Below, one piece after another: positions 10,801-25,800 of a DNA stretch of 64,000 nucleotides. Every line of letters starts with the position of its first letter. Position 1 is the first letter of the stretch. The notes beneath the pieces are model-generated. The model saw nothing but the letters and a program-made list of their open reading frames with translations. It was not told where the DNA came from and did no database searches. The DNA is from Melanocharis versteri. Taxonomy: Eukaryota; Chordata; Aves; Passeriformes; Melanocharitidae. The stretch is from the NCBI GenBank assembly GCA_013397845.1, contig VZTG01001880.1, forward strand, positions 1,548,501 through 1,612,500, given 5' to 3'. A program made the translations under genes and the position numbers.

Positions 10801-13800
10801 ATATATGAGCAGTGAAACAGTTTATTTTATTAACTTAAGCTCATAGCTTCAGTGGGAAAAATGATTTAAGTATGTAGAGCTTTGCCATAGTTTTTTTTTT
10901 CCCCCCGTGCATTTAAATGAGGTAAGATGTAATCTCTGTTCTACGTGTATTGCATTTTCTTGTTTACATGTGCAAGATTGGGATGAATGACTGATTGCTC
11001 TGCCTACGCACAAACACACATGAAGTGCTAGTTGAGACGTCTTTGGCATTTGTAGCAGTAAGGATTAGTCTGTGTTGTGTGGCTGCTTGGGTTGTTTTTA
11101 TGTCTGTTAATTAGTGCTGTCTGTCAAGGTTGGTTTTACTATTATGTAAGCTAGTGATATTGACCTTTGTGGAATGCAAACTGTGCTGTGATGAAAACAG
11201 ATCTACTGAATTTAAAGGAAAGCATAAGGGATATGCAGTAATTCTTACTTCAGGGAGCTAATTGGGATTTTTAGAGGCTTATAAAGATTTGGCTTCCATG
11301 ACAACCACATTTCTTAAATTATATACAAACCATTCTTTTGAACTGCATCTAAAATACATTTAGAAGACAATTTTTCATACTACCAACTGCTAGTCAACAG
11401 TGTGTTGACCTCTGTCAGCACAGGAATCTCAGCTCGTTTTTTCAGTTGCGTGGTTCAATTTGCTGTTGTCTACAACATTTATGTTTGCAGAACTGTTACT
11501 TTCCTTCAGTTTTATTCTTCTCTCAGATGTTGACTGCACTGATGCTATGTTTAGTCTTAACTAAATAATTTTTGAATTTTAAAAGATAACTTAGAAGCTT
11601 ATTTCTTTAAAGAGCTGATAATGAATGGTCCCATGCTCACTCTTGGCTTACTGCAAGCATAAAGCCAAATGAGAATGTTTGGCTTTAACATCTGAATTTG
11701 AGTGTTACAGGGTTGTCAAATATTCACTTGTGTCCAGTCCAAGAACCCTGTGTGTAAAGTCACATTAATTTGCCATGAAACCTGAACAGGTTTATTCTGG
11801 AGCCAGAAAAGATGGGATGTAACTATTGTCCTGATGAATGTCTCCTGTGGTCTTAGGGTAGAAGGAGAAAATTAGTTCTGTTCCTTCTGTGTCCTGCTGA
11901 TATTCAGTGGTATTGAGTGTTACGTGTTGCTTTCTGATGTGGTGTTAATGTACGGTTTATTCTGCCCTTGGCTTACGTGTGCTGCTGGTTCACTTGCTGT
12001 TGCTTTTCCTGAAAGCAGTATTTGTAAAGGCTTTTACCATTTTGGCTGTAGAACATCCATTCAGTAAGTGGTAACAAGGCCACAGTTAGTCACGCCTCTA
12101 TTACTTCTTGGCCTCCCTGTGGAACTGTCTGTGGGCGTGACCGCTGAGCTTTTGGGATGCTCCAAATCGTGCAGAGTAATGAAATCCCATTGCATTGCAT
12201 GGATTTTTCCAAACATCATGGACAAGAAGTCCAGTATGCAGTGCTTAGACACCAGCTTCCACTGAAAACCTATTTAACTTCCAATACTTCACCTTCAGGG
12301 TTCTTGTGGACTTTGACTTTATCTAAATGACGAACTGAAACTTTGGGATCATAACCAGTTGTTAGCTTTTTCTTATCTAGGAAGAGAACTTTATGCCAGA
12401 AGAGTAGAGTGTGTGTGGGAGAGTGGAGGAAGAATGGCTGTTACAGATCTTTTTATCTTTTATCACAGGTCTGTGCATTTCCCAGTTTATCACTTTTATA
12501 TATGATGTGTTTATAGTTGAACCTAGCACCCTAACACTCTTTCCTCAGGAGTATGTAACTTTTCTTGATGTAGCTTAAATTTTCCAGAAAATCCATGCAG
12601 ATGTGTTAGTACAGATTTTTCATGAATAGTTCTTAGTTAAATATATGTTACTCTTTTAGTGTGTGGCTTGAGACCTTGGGATCTGATCTGTGCAGGTGCC
12701 AAGAGCTTAATTGCAGCACTTACCCTTTGGGTTGATACTGTGCTGTGTAGTGCTCGAACATCATTAGTGAGGAAAACGTATTTCAGAGATTCTTACTTTA
12801 AAGAATCAGTTTAAATTCCCAAATATGAGCTAGGATGTGGTTGAGGTTGAAAAAGTAGCGCTAATGGAGAAGCATGGGGACTGGAATCAATGAATATTTT
12901 AACATCAGTTGTTAAGTGAAGAGAGCTGGATACTAAGTGGGCTGGGTGAAGCTCTCAGCTCCTGTTTCTACAGTTCTAACCTTTGATCCGTTTGCAGCCT
13001 CACTTGCCAGGCTTAAACGTGGATGTGGAAACCTAACAAACCCATCAACATTTTCACACTTTATTACACATTATAGATCAGGGGTAGAATTAACTAGGCT
13101 TTTTCTTCTTTTGAAATGAAATATGGCATAGTTTTAATCAAATAATCTATCGGGGGCAAGCTCAGAGATGAGTCTACTGTAAATGCTGTTACATCATGAT
13201 TTGAATTTGTATGAAAACATAATAATCCAAGATGGAAAAATTAGTTAAGCTTTCTCTGTTTTCAAATTTGCTAGTAAAAAAGAACAGAAAGTTCTCAGTA
13301 TTTTTTTTTGAGATGAGAAGATGAAGAGCTGCCAAAACTTTTATAAGAGCTCTATTTAATTTATTTTTTTACACTTATTTCTAGTTGGTGTAACTTGCGG
13401 AAGAAAAATTACTTCCTTTGATCATTTAAATATGTCTCAGTAGTGCTTATCACTACTTGCTATAAAAAGATATGATGAATACTACTTTGCATTCTGCTTA
13501 ATATGTTCTTCAGTCATTGTTTGACAATTTCTTTTTTTGAGGTTTACCATGTTGTTCTAATCAAAGGGTGCTTCAATATCTCACCACTCTTATAACAGCT
13601 TTTGTTAGATTTTTCTGTGACTTTGTCTTTCTGTTGTAAATATAATAAGCACATATAGAAACTTCTGCTCAGGAATATAGGAGAATTTTGGGAAAAGTGC
13701 CAAAGTAATAGTAATTTGCAGAACTGACTCTGGTAGCTTCCAGATCTTGAGAAGCAGAAAATTCTGTTAAAATTTTTCTGTTAAACTATAATTTGCTAGT

Positions 13801-16800
13801 AAGTACATTAGTTCTGTAAGGGTATTTGTAATGCCTAGTCAGACATGTGCTTGAGGTCTACTGTAGAAATGAAGTGCGTTCACACTTGCTGGGTCCTTCT
13901 GTTCTAATTAAACAGCTTAATTGAGAGTTACCAAGGAGGAAAAGTTGTCACTGGGAATCAATTACAGTTTAACTGTTTAGCTCAAAGCTGTACATTAGTC
14001 TTCTCCCCAGTGATGACTTTTATTTTCTTCCTTGGCAATTTCTGGAGAAATAGTGGTGGTTTTGTCACAGTGAGGTCTCACTCCAAAAGCACTGTTTGTG
14101 TTGCAGCAGAAATACTTGCTTTATAGTGCTCCCTCAGCTGATGTGGAATTTACTGTAGTTGGTTCTTAACTCTAGGCAGGGCTGTTGTAGTGTAAACCTG
14201 CCGTTTGCAGTGGGTGGCACGGGTTTCATAGCAGCCTTGTCGGCATTTGTGCGGCCCTGCTACAGGTTAGTGTTCAGAGATAAGCAAGGTGTAAATAGTG
14301 AGCAAAGCAGGGCTTTTCAAGGGTTACTGTTGTGTCCTGGCAATTCACTAATGAAATTTCAGTGTTTCTGTCATTATTTCTATGTTCACAAGCCCTTGTT
14401 CATAGGTTAATTTATAAAAAAGCTACCAGAATTATGTAATCAATCAGTTCTTGGTGGTGATACCGGCATTACCTTGAGCATCTTCCTGCCCAAGTATTTT
14501 GCTTTTCTTGTTGCTGCAAGAAAAAATCTGCATTAGTTTTGTGGCTGACTCAGCTAAAAATTACTGTACTCATCTCCTAACATCCCTTTCTTGCCTTCCC
14601 TCTGCTAAGAATGTCTGCCACATGAAACTTGCTAGCATGACATTAAGTACATTTGGCTGCTTAATCAAAATTAAAGTGGCTGAAGTTGGAAAAATCCTGC
14701 TAACAAAGGCATTCCAGCTAAGCTGGATTGTTTTGGCAGCACCAGTGAAGATACCAGGGATGGTACTTTAAGTTATACCTGTGCATCTTGGGTGCTGCTG
14801 ACTTCTGGCAAAGTGTCTGGAAAGCAGAAGGGACAGACAGTCATGTAAAATTGCTTCATGTGCAGCCAGAAGAGAGTGACTGAGGGCACAATTTCACTTA
14901 ACACTCAGCAGGTTGCCTTCTCCCCCGGTCTCTCTTCAAGAGAATGCCAGGCTCAGGAGCGATGAAGTGAAGGAGCTTGGCTGTCACGTGGCTGTGGGGT
15001 TTTTGCTTGTGTGTATTGATCTGACAGGTAAATGGTGTACCAAAAAATCAGTGGGTTTTTTCACTCTCAGGTTGGTGATTGAGGTCACATGATTGTTGCC
15101 TTCTGTGTGGGAGGGGATGGCAAAAGGGGCAGGGATGTGCAACCTGGGAAGCAAAAGGTGCACTGGAACAGGTTCCCCTTCTTGTGTCATCTTACTGTGG
15201 CTGTAGCGTTGGTTATTTCTGAGGGTCTGTACTGTAAAAAAGTTGTGTGAATAGCATTACATTGCATACTTGATTAAAATATTTTTTTTTAATATTGCTT
15301 CCTAATTTTGTGCTCTTACGAGTGTCTCTGCTGTAAGGTGTTTTAATGCAAACTTAGATTCTGTAAGATTTGCATATGCAGACATACTAGATGAAAGATG
15401 CAAGTGCTTTTTTGCAATTTGTGTCAGGAGTAAATGGTAAAATTACTATCTGTTACAAGTAAATTCTTTGCTCTCCTTTCCTCCTGTCCAGGTATCAGCT
15501 TTTTTTCCCCCCCAGTATGCTGGTTGTTCATTCCTAGACTGCAGAGGTAAATGATCACATATCCTGCCTTCCCCTGATTCCTCGGGAAGGAAAAAAATGT
15601 AGCTGTGTACAGCTGAATTTGAAGTCAGATTTTTCTTAAAACTGAAATTGTTATGTTGGTACTGTATCGTCTTTAAAACATAATTTGAAATACTTAGTAA
15701 ATACAGAAAAGCCCTAGATTTCTGCCTTAAAATGTTGTTTTAAGACAACGACATGACAAAAAATATTTTTGTTTACTTAGATTACCTGCAGGCATTATTT
15801 TTAAGATGTCTCCTTCAAATTTTCTTCTAATTTTAAGGCAAATTTCAGGTTTGATTTTTTTTTTCCCCATTCATTTTAGCCTTTACATTGGTGTGCCTTC
15901 CATATTATCTGCTTTTATCGTTAGAGAAATCAATGAAAAGTTGAATGGGACCCTCATAAATAAATTTATGTCTAAGACGTCAGAAGAGCTGGGAAATGGA
16001 TGCGTGGAACTAGGCAGGACTAGTCACCTGTTGTAGAAAGGAAGAATAGTACAGATAAAAGGGTGATCATAGGAATACTCAAATTGAGGTAGAGAAGCCT
16101 GCTTGAAATGTAGAAATTAAAGGGGTTAGCAGTCTTGCTTTTCACTTGCCAACTGAAGGAACAGTTGCAAAGGCAACAGGTTATTTAGAGAAGAATGTTT
16201 TTATTTTGTTCTTCCTCTCTGTTTTTTTTTTCCATACAGTTTTCATGCCAGAAGAAATGGTACTCTAAAGTTCACCTTTTCCATGATAAGAGTGCTGTTA
16301 GATGATTTTCTGCCGGGCTTTATTGTCAAGCTAAGTTATCCAGATGCCTCTTTTCTTGAGTAGTGTCTACAAGATCCTTGTGAGCTAGAAACTCGGAACA
16401 CCAAAGCTTTTGTTACTGCTCTCCCTTCCAGCTTAAAGCTGCTTTCAGATCTTTTTGTTATACTGGTGGGATGTGGCATATGTTCTCTCTAAAATTTGGA
16501 AAAGCTACAGAAAACGTATATTCCTTCCAGTTCCTTATCCAAAACCATTGGTATTCATTTGCCAAGCAGATATTTTCTGAAAGTAACAAAGTTTTTTTCT
16601 CAGGAGGAAGCTGATCCAGGCTTTAATAAAGATGTGATACTTTTTGCAAGTTTTAATTGCATTGGCCCTACATAATTTGAAGACTTTTCTGTTAGTTTAA
16701 AAATTTTACAGTAGAAGTTTAAGGAGTGCTGTATCTGCAACTTAGCTTTGTGGTAGTGATTCTTGCTCAGAAACCCTCCCCAGACTTGGTGCTTTTTTAT

Positions 16801-19800
16801 AACTTACCCAAATTTTACTTAGGATAACAAATTACGAAGCCAGACATATCCTTAGTTTCAAGTTGAATTTAATTATACTGTTAAAAATCTTACCAAGTAT
16901 TTTACCAAGGTGGTAAAAGTAAGAACTATTAATATGTTGGTAAAAATGACGTGCTATTTATTGATGACTAAGATTTAACATTGACTACTCAGAAATGCTG
17001 AGCTCAGGCATCTGAGATTCAAATGTGAAAACAAGGTCAAGTATCTTCATTACTCTGTGTCAGTATTAGGTTTTAATGTGAACACTGTGTTTGTCTGCAG
17101 TCTCTGGAGGTATAATGACAGGAGGAATATATGACATGTACACTACTTGAATGTCTGTGCTCATCGTAGAATTTTCGTACCCTGCAGACAGGCTATTTTT
17201 TCCTACCTGTGAGTGCTGTGCCAGACTTACACAGGGTGCATATAGCAAAAAAATACAGCTTTATTTGTACACACTGTGTGCAAATTCCTGCTGTGCTGTA
17301 ATAAAAAAAATACAATTAAAAAACCCAATGAGACCTTTTCCTTGCCTTCTACTGAAGACTTCCTTTTGCTGCACTTAGGGCAGTTTATAGTAAATGCAGT
17401 AGCATCAAACACTTCATTTTTGTATTTACATGTGTAGCAGATCTTTGAAAATACCTTATCCAAAGCTGGATTTTTAGTAGTTTCTGCTTTCAGTTCAGGA
17501 ACCTTTCAGAACCATGTCCATTTATTTAAGATTACAGCTTCCTTCAGAACATAATTTTAAAGAAGTGATTAAAATATAGGGGTGCATGATGTTTTCCTAA
17601 CGTTGGAACGTAACACTATGTGTTTACACCAGGTAGCTGTCCTGTACTGTGGCAGAACTCCAGGTGTTTTCATCTTGTTTTCCTGATTAGGTTGTCTGAT
17701 CCTCAGTCTTTGTTACCCAAGGTGGTGCTGATTATTTAGTGAAGTTCCTTCCTTGTGCTGTTGGTCCAGGCCTACCATTACATTCTCTTTTGCAATAGAA
17801 CAAAACCTAGTACTGCCTCACAGAAATTGGAGCTTCTGATTCCAGAATTTTGCTGTGTGGTGTTCAGCAGCACCGACTGCATACTTTATTGTTTTTTTCT
17901 GTTTTAACAGGTGCAGAGGTGGGTACCTAAAAATTCTGTTTGCTTTTTGCATTACCAGCAGCTGTTGGGTGATGACAGTTCTTGTCAGAATATTGTTTGA
18001 AATGGACCGATTGCAGCTACCTTTAGGGAGAGCTACCTGAACTTTAACAAGATGTGTTTGCAGTGTGTAGTGCCTGTGTTTTCTGCTACTTTTGCTGACT
18101 GGGAATGTGCATTACTAAGAACAGACTAATGTAGCTTTGTCTTCCTGTATTAATTATCAAGCTGAATCTGAGTTAAGGAGTATATATTTGAAAAATAGAC
18201 ACTTTGCTTTTAAAACAAACCCACTGAATGTCAAGAGCTGCTACTTGGTAATTTGGTGCTGTACCCTGTACAGATTTTGTAGTTCTTCGTATGAAAATGG
18301 CAGGGTGCCATAAGAAGTGTTGAGAAAGAGCCTCACTGATTCCTGCATGGTGTGATGTCTTTGAAACTGCAGGAAGCTGTTTACAGCAGCAGTGTCTGGA
18401 GCGCGCAGCTTCCAAACTGTTGTGGTGGGCGATTATCCTGGCTCCTGTGTGGTAACCGCCTGACTCAAATATATTGCCGTGTGCTTGTAGTCCAGTCAGG
18501 TGACCTCTACTGCTCTGATCCCCAGCAAGCTTTTAAGCTGCATGTGGGATGATAAGCAGTGGCTGAACCTGAGTTAATTATGTAAGTGCCTAATGTATTT
18601 GAACTCCTGCTTATGAGGAGGGTAGCTGCTATAAAGGGAAGAGTAAAAAGATGTTTCCCTCATATGGCTGTCACATGTTTTTGGATGACCTCTCATTAAT
18701 GGTCGTTAGAAACTTTGCAAGTTTGCATAATGCTTCAGGAAAGTGCAAAAGTTTGTACTGGTTAAAAATAGTATTACTCAGTGTGACTTTAGCCTCATTA
18801 ATTGTAACATGTTCCATCGTGATCCTCAGTGGTCTTTTCGTTTGTTAATTTATTTTTAGTGATAAATTAATGTACTTTTCCAAAGGTTGTGGTCTTTATC
18901 AATAGTGGTGATTACCGGACTTTTTGCCCCCTGTCCTGCTGCTTTGAATTTCATACCTCAATTTCTGCCCCCCCTTCCTATTTTTGTTTGCAGGCCTTTG
19001 AAAATCTAGAAGAATTATGTTGATTTTCATGACTGAGCTGGAGTTGTAGATACATTGCCACCACTTTTACTTGGTTAAAAAGAAAATCTCGTTATCATCT
19101 AGAAGTGCAAATTAAAGAAATTATGTATTCTGTCTTTTCAGATTCTGATTGAAATGCACCCTGGTGTAACATACAGTGGTTACTTCTTGGAAACATTCTT
19201 GGTTTGTTGGGTTTTTGGTGCATTTCGGAGCTGTCAAAGTGTTTTGCTTTGGTTGTTGTTTTTACCATACTGCTTTTAAAGCTTTCCCAGTATTTGTGAT
19301 TTATGCATCCTGGCTACAGCCTTTCTTATATTCCCAGGGTAAAATTCTAAGAAGCGTTTTTCTCATTAAAATTGAGGCTGGGAACCTGTAAATAGACTAT
19401 GAAAATTATGAACTTACAGTTTTCCTTGTAGGGATTGGGTTTAGGCTGCTATTGGCAAATAGTAACTGCAGTTGTCACATTTCTAGCTTTCACTTTTTGT
19501 GTGTGAGCCTAATTAAGATTTGGATGGTTCTCACTGGCTGTGGGGGAGAAAACCTGCATATCTTGGTAGCTAAGAAGAAATTAGCCTTGATTAATGTTTC
19601 TCAACCCTGGTTGCAACAGTATTTAGGAACCAACAATTCTGTCTAATAACCAACACTATAATCTGATTCAGGCTTGCCAGCACTGCATTTTATAGATTGG
19701 CAGATTTAATTAGTCTATGGTTAGTTCATGACAGTAAATAACACACAAACATTGCAAATGCTGTGTCAGTAATCTGTAAAAATCATAACTGATTTTAATG

Positions 19801-22800
19801 CCAGAGTGTTCCTGCTGAAGATCATATATGTCTGGTGTTGTCTGGATTAGAAAAAATGATCCTAGCATGTCAAAGCTGATGTAGCTGCTTTAGTTCAGAC
19901 CCTGTATATTTAGTGTGTTGTTGTACCGTAAGGCTTGCACTGGTGAAGCTGAATCTTTGTGTTAATTGGCACTGGTTTGAGTTCTGTGTTGAGGTATAGT
20001 CTTTGCACACAAACCCTAAACTGAGTATGCTGAATTTTTAAAACTTGCTTTGCAACCTGTGCCTTCCTCTCTCTAAGCAGACCAGCCAGCTTTGGTTAGA
20101 TCACCTCACCAGCTGCTAACAAGAGTGGTTCCGTGGTTATGAACGAGAGCGTGATTGCTTGTTTTGGGATATGATTTCAAGTGCTGCATGTTTTGTGATG
20201 TCTGCTATGCTTCTTATCAAAGAACATCTTACTAAATTACCCAGAAAAAATGGCTGAATGTTAAGTAAGTCATATGGATGCTACTGTGTAGGTATGTATG
20301 TAATTCAGGTGTGAGGTTGGAGGGTAATTTGGATACTTCTGGCACTCATGCCCTCTCTTCAGACACAGCAAGAAACAAACAAGGTAGAATTGTAGAATCA
20401 TTTAGGTTGAAAAAGACTTCTAATATTGAGTTCAACTGTAAAGTAACACTTTCAAGTCCACCAGTAAACCTTGTCCTGTAAGGGCCACATCTACAGGTCT
20501 TTCAAATGCCTCCAGCGGTAGTGACGAGAATAACCAGCTTAAGTTCTTTAAAGATCACTTAATTCAGCCTGGTGGAGAGGTTTGATCGTTACGTTCTTTG
20601 AAGAGATCGCTTACTTATAAACAGAAGGAAAACAGTGTTTTCACTGGTCTTTCCTCATGAGGTAACTTGTCCTGGTTTAAAACTGTCTTGGAGACCTAAC
20701 GTGAGTGATTGCAGGATCTGTTCTGCCAGCCTCTGCAAGAGCATCAGCACCCCACCCTGTGCCTTGCCAGGCCAGTGAGATCACTGAAAAAATAAATGGC
20801 TCCATAAGCACTGGAACTAATGACTTCTGTTTTATGTGGTTTAGTCTCTTGTGGTTGATTTGTCTTTGGCAAGATCAGAGGGGTGTTCTCTGCCTGAAGT
20901 GTTTTTTGCAGTAGGGCTGTTTGCAAGCATTCTCAGAAATAAAGCTCTTCTGGTGTCCCAAAAGATGTAAACTTTAGTTCCACTTTACTAGCTCAGTGCT
21001 TACAAGATCCATTTCGCTTACTCATCCACCTATTTTCACAAGATCTGTAGGAACAAATGTAAGACTTTTTTTTGTATTTGGACAGTGGGGGTTGGTTAAA
21101 TCAGATTGCTAAGACATAGTAACAGCATGATGTCCCAAGGCAAGGAAACCAGACTGAAAGTATTGGTGACTTTGTGTGGTTGTCATTATTACCAGGTTGT
21201 AGGGTTCTCCTTAGACTCCAGGTGGTGCTGCGGTACCACCTGGGTAATTTTTCTTGGGTATCCGATAAGGTTTATCTGCAGATTTGGTGAACTTGCCTGC
21301 TGCCTTCTCAAAGCTGAAGTAGTAGAGTGAAAAGAATAAAGTGAAAAGAAACTTTGCCTCACTAAATGTTGCTGTGGTTTTGTAGAGAACATTATTGTTC
21401 TGCATGCTAAGGTATTTATTTCTGTTTATAGCTAAAGGCCAAGAAAAAGTACAGTATCTGTGTTTTGTTTGTTTTTGTTTTGTTAGCCTTACTGCTGTTC
21501 TACTAGCTGGCAATATTCTGACATATTTCTTGCTGCAGTAACTCAGACTCATTTCACTACAGCATGAGTAACATTCCTTGTCCTCCCTTAAAATAGTAGC
21601 AAGGAAAATATAATTTGTGATTCAAGTGAAGTTGAAGTTATCGGATACTGATGCTGTCTTGCACTGATTTAGATTGACTGTTTCTTTACCTCAGTGTCTT
21701 TTATTAGAGTCAAGAGTTACTGAGGGTTCTGTAGAGTCAAGTTATTTGCACACCTGCTCCAGAAATAAGTGAGGGAATAGAGGCAAACTGTTTCTTTTCT
21801 TTCTTTGAAAATGGTGTGTGTTCTTCTCCCTGATATGTGTTAAAGCAAGAGAATTCCATATATGGGACCAATGGGGAATGATGGTATTTATATATGATAT
21901 TAATGGTATTAATATACTTGATGGTAAAATCTGTGAAAAATACTTTCAGATCTGCTATGCTAGATAAAAGTTTTGTGAAGGGTGGGAGAGTGATTTTAGA
22001 AGTGGCCTTTGTGGTACGCAGGGTTTAGGGGGTGGAGGATAGAAGGGAAGACCTCTGCTGTTGTCCCTGCTATTGATTAGATTGAATGTCTTGCAGTATG
22101 TTTGTATGTTTGAACCTTTGCGTACTTCATGCAGCTCTTAGTTTAGCCTTGCCGCAGGTTTTTTCAGAAAAAGATATATTACATATACATGTATGTTTAC
22201 ATTGTGTTCTTCTAGTGACACTCTGCCTATAGTATCCTCTTTGTATGTTGCCTATTATTTATTTGAGTGGAAACTTATCCTTAGGGATATGAAAATAACT
22301 GGGGTAAATGTACATGGATGTGGCAGTAAAATATAGAAGGTCGACTGTGGTTGGGATTTGTGGATGAATTAGCTTTCTGAACAGATCTTGCAAGTAAAAA
22401 TTCTTTATCTTGAATGTAATGGTGGTTTATCTTGTTCCCTGCAGGAAAGTGTGCAAATCAGAAGATGCTCCTTCCAAGATCTCTGAATCCGACCCTGAGG
22501 AATTATCAGATGAAGCAAGTGCTGACACTTTCTATGGCGCTTCTCCCCCTAGTACACCCCGCCAGATGAAGCGTATGTCAACAAAGCATCAGAAAAATAA
22601 CGTCAGCAGACCTGCCAGCCGCTCCACTTTGAAAGGTAGGTGTGGTGTCCTGGTTTTTTTCCTAAAATGATCATAGTCACAGCAGTAGCCTGTTGTTACC
22701 TGGTGGAGGGGTTATACAGAAGATGGAGCCAAATACTGAGGTACAGTGAAAGAACAGGAGGCAGCTGTTGTGAATTGCAACAAGGGAAAACTCTTGGGTA

Positions 22801-25800
22801 TTAGAAGAAAAATTTTGCTGTGAGAGTCCTTAAACAATGAACAGTTTACCAGAGGGATTGTTGGATCGTGGAGTCTCCATCTTTGGAGATCTCTAAAACA
22901 GAACTTGTTAAGATCATGAGCAGGCTAAACTAGTTTTGAAATGAACCCAGCTTTGAGCAGAAAGTTGGAAAAAATGACTTTCAGAAGTATTTTTTTGATC
23001 TTTTTTACCTGTGATTCTGTCATCTCTAGTAATGGTGTAGTTGCTTTTCTGCCCAAATTTCGTGTTCTAAAGCACTTCACAGGCTGTTTATTGTAAAATA
23101 CAATTTTCAGTGACTATTCTTTGCTCTTTGATGTCAGTGAAGCACTTAGAGGGTAGTTACTGCTGCTTGCTTCTGACACTTCAGTATAAAGAGATAATGG
23201 GGGAAAACCCATACTTGATATGTGTTTTTTTCTAATGTTGCTAAGTAACTACCTAATAATAAAGCCTTTTAACTGATTTTTTTGTTGTTGTTGAAATAGC
23301 ATGGGTGCAAAAAAGCCGTTTAAGATTGTTCACTGTTTTCATACAGAATACAACTAGTTTGGTTTTCTTTTGTTTGTTTGTTTAATACATTTTTAAACAA
23401 ATAACAAACTATGTCAGACAATTATTTGCCAGAGTTATGGCAGCTTGACTATTGCCAGTTAATGTTTTGGAAGCAATTTTTAAAATTTCTCCACATGAAA
23501 CAAGGAAGTATTAAAGTGCATAGCAAGGATTACATTTTTGAGGTACAATGTAGGGAAGGAAAAGGTAAATTGTTTAGGGTGAATAAGGTAATATAGTCAA
23601 TTCTTTGGTTGTGTAGAGCTGTGGAATGCAAGTTCATAATAAGAGAAGGGCCAATAAAAACATTTTCCAGAGCTTCTGTTTCCCTTTCACTTCATGCAAC
23701 CTCTGAATAACATCACTGAAGAGAACATTCACCGGAATCCCTCTTCCTTATATGAAATTACAGAAAAATCTTGTTACTCTTGCCAGTTAACTGTAGGCAT
23801 TGGAATTATTAAGCCTCTTTAACTTTGCTAAAAGGCACATTTAAAAGCCAGTAAAATTGCTCTGTTGCAACGTTAACTCTATTTATTTTAATCCTGTATA
23901 TAGTGGTTGTGTAAACTTTTTCTTGCTTTTGGTGACTTTGTTGTTGTTGTTTCATTCTGTAAAAAAGAGTTAGTTTTAAACAGAGACATTGTGATACTAA
24001 AGAAATATAATGTATTATATTTCATTGTTAGTCTTTGCTTCTGAGCACCTGTGGAAGATTGATACCTTTATGAGAAACAAGGAGTTGTTGTTTATCCCTG
24101 CGTATAGATTTTGAGTTTTTGGAGCAAGACCTTTCGATTTGAGGGGGAATGGTTCTTACTTCTGGCATGATAATATCCTGTTTTTAGTTGCCATGAGTGT
24201 ATCTTAAAATATGTTTGTGGTTTTTTTCTGATTAATTGGACAGTGTTGTGTAAAGTATCTTTTTCTGGAAAGTTCATAGGTTTTTTTTTTTAAACTTTGC
24301 CTGTGTAGCATCTCAGAACAGTTATTTTGTATTATGAAGAGAAAAAAAAAGCCACCCCAAAACCCTGTGGAGCAGTTCGTTGACCTTGAATGTGTATGCA
24401 TATGCTCTGATTGAGCTTGAATGGTTATACTTCAGTAAGAGAATTCATTCTGGGGTTGGTTTGATGTAACTGATCGCTTAAAGAAGTAAATTTGAAATAA
24501 CTTTTCAGATGCTTACAAATAAGATTTAAGGTATCTTTATTTAGACAGCTGAAAGAATTTTGGGAACATGGGGCTTGGCTTACTGCGCTTCTGATACTTG
24601 GTTGTTTAATTTCTGTCACACCAAGTTTCTTATAACTTGCATTTAGTATCCAAATATAAATTAATGCAATAATCTGTTTAGTTTCTGAATTTTCTCCTGT
24701 AGCCCAAGACCTATGGGGTTCACATTTTTCAAAGCTAAATGCGTTTCAGAGGTGCTCGTAAGATCTACCTGTGTCTCCTGAGCTCCATGAATGCTTGCTT
24801 ACTTACTGAAGTGTTAGCTTCTCCATGTACTATGTAAAAGCAGCGCCTATGTCAGCTTCTTAGTATAAAATTTTTGCAGCTTCGTGCTTGAAAGGGAGCC
24901 ACTGTTCACCCTGCTTTCCTACCCCCATAATGTTCTTCACATGCATTTTGTCATATTTTCTTTTAATGACCTGTTTATGATCTCAGACTCCGCCACATGC
25001 TCCCTCTCACCAACTGATAGTGGCTTAGTTGTGAAACCCCCTGCCCTTTATAGCATTAAAAGTAATCATAACTCAAAATTTGTTAGTAGAGCTGAACATT
25101 TTTTGCAAATCAGTTGAAGGCTATATTACAATACTGCAGTAAAATTAGTACTAGGAACTCATACAGTTATAGCATTGATATTAATTTATTGCAGGACTGT
25201 CAGGTGTATTTGAATCATTAGTGTCTATTTGAATAGAGGATTTTGAAACAATTTGTAGATTATTGTGCCTGGGCTTTGTTAAGAATGATGAACATTCAGG
25301 TATTCTGGCTTTTTGGATGTCTAATAATGAATAATTTTTAACTTACTTTCTTTCAATGTGTTTTGTTGATGTGGGCAGTCTGAAGATTAATGGTAAGGGA
25401 GAATAACGTGTTAAAAATACAAACTGAAGGGATCTAGAGGTTCTCCTATCCAGAATATAAGTTAAGAAAGTGATCTTTACATGTAATAGGATTTTAATTT
25501 ATTTTGCAAGGCCACTGAAATCTTCAACATCAAAGTGCTCTTAGAAGTTGATTAATTTCTAATCTACTTAAAGTCTGTGTGGAGAGGGTGTATGTTTCAT
25601 CTCTGTCAACCTCCATTTTCAGTCGGCTTGCCTGCCAATGCAAAATGCCCCTTCCTGCGGTTTGCTTGGCCTTGCTCTTTGGGCTGTGGCCTCCTTGCAG
25701 CTGTGCCAGCTGTGGTCAGTGAAAATAGACAAAGTATTCAGCCATCATTCTGAAAGTCTTTTCTGTTCTTGAGTGAGCAGAGGCCCTGTGGCCGTGGAGC

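Larger units (their letters stand above)
7815..22444 (+). other. MAP3K4: MAP3K4 intron 1
   Basis: A 14.6 kb intron. The first 500 bases belong to the CpG island; the rest is AT-rich. It contains one short CR1 fragment (about 20391-20530), a foldback at about 13925-14040 and a small perfect hairpin at 21218-21243. No nested gene, coding-like exon or RNA gene was recognised on either strand. Confidence 0.8.

Noticed and set aside
10341..10808. 155-codon open frame on the + strand in intron 1
   Set aside because: It begins with a non-ATG codon, matches nothing I recognise, and lacks codon bias.
12061..12265. Two overlapping open frames on opposite strands with an 8-bp inverted repeat (GTCACGCC/GGCGTGAC)
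   Set aside because: Short frames without homology, and the arms are too short and too far apart to be meaningful.
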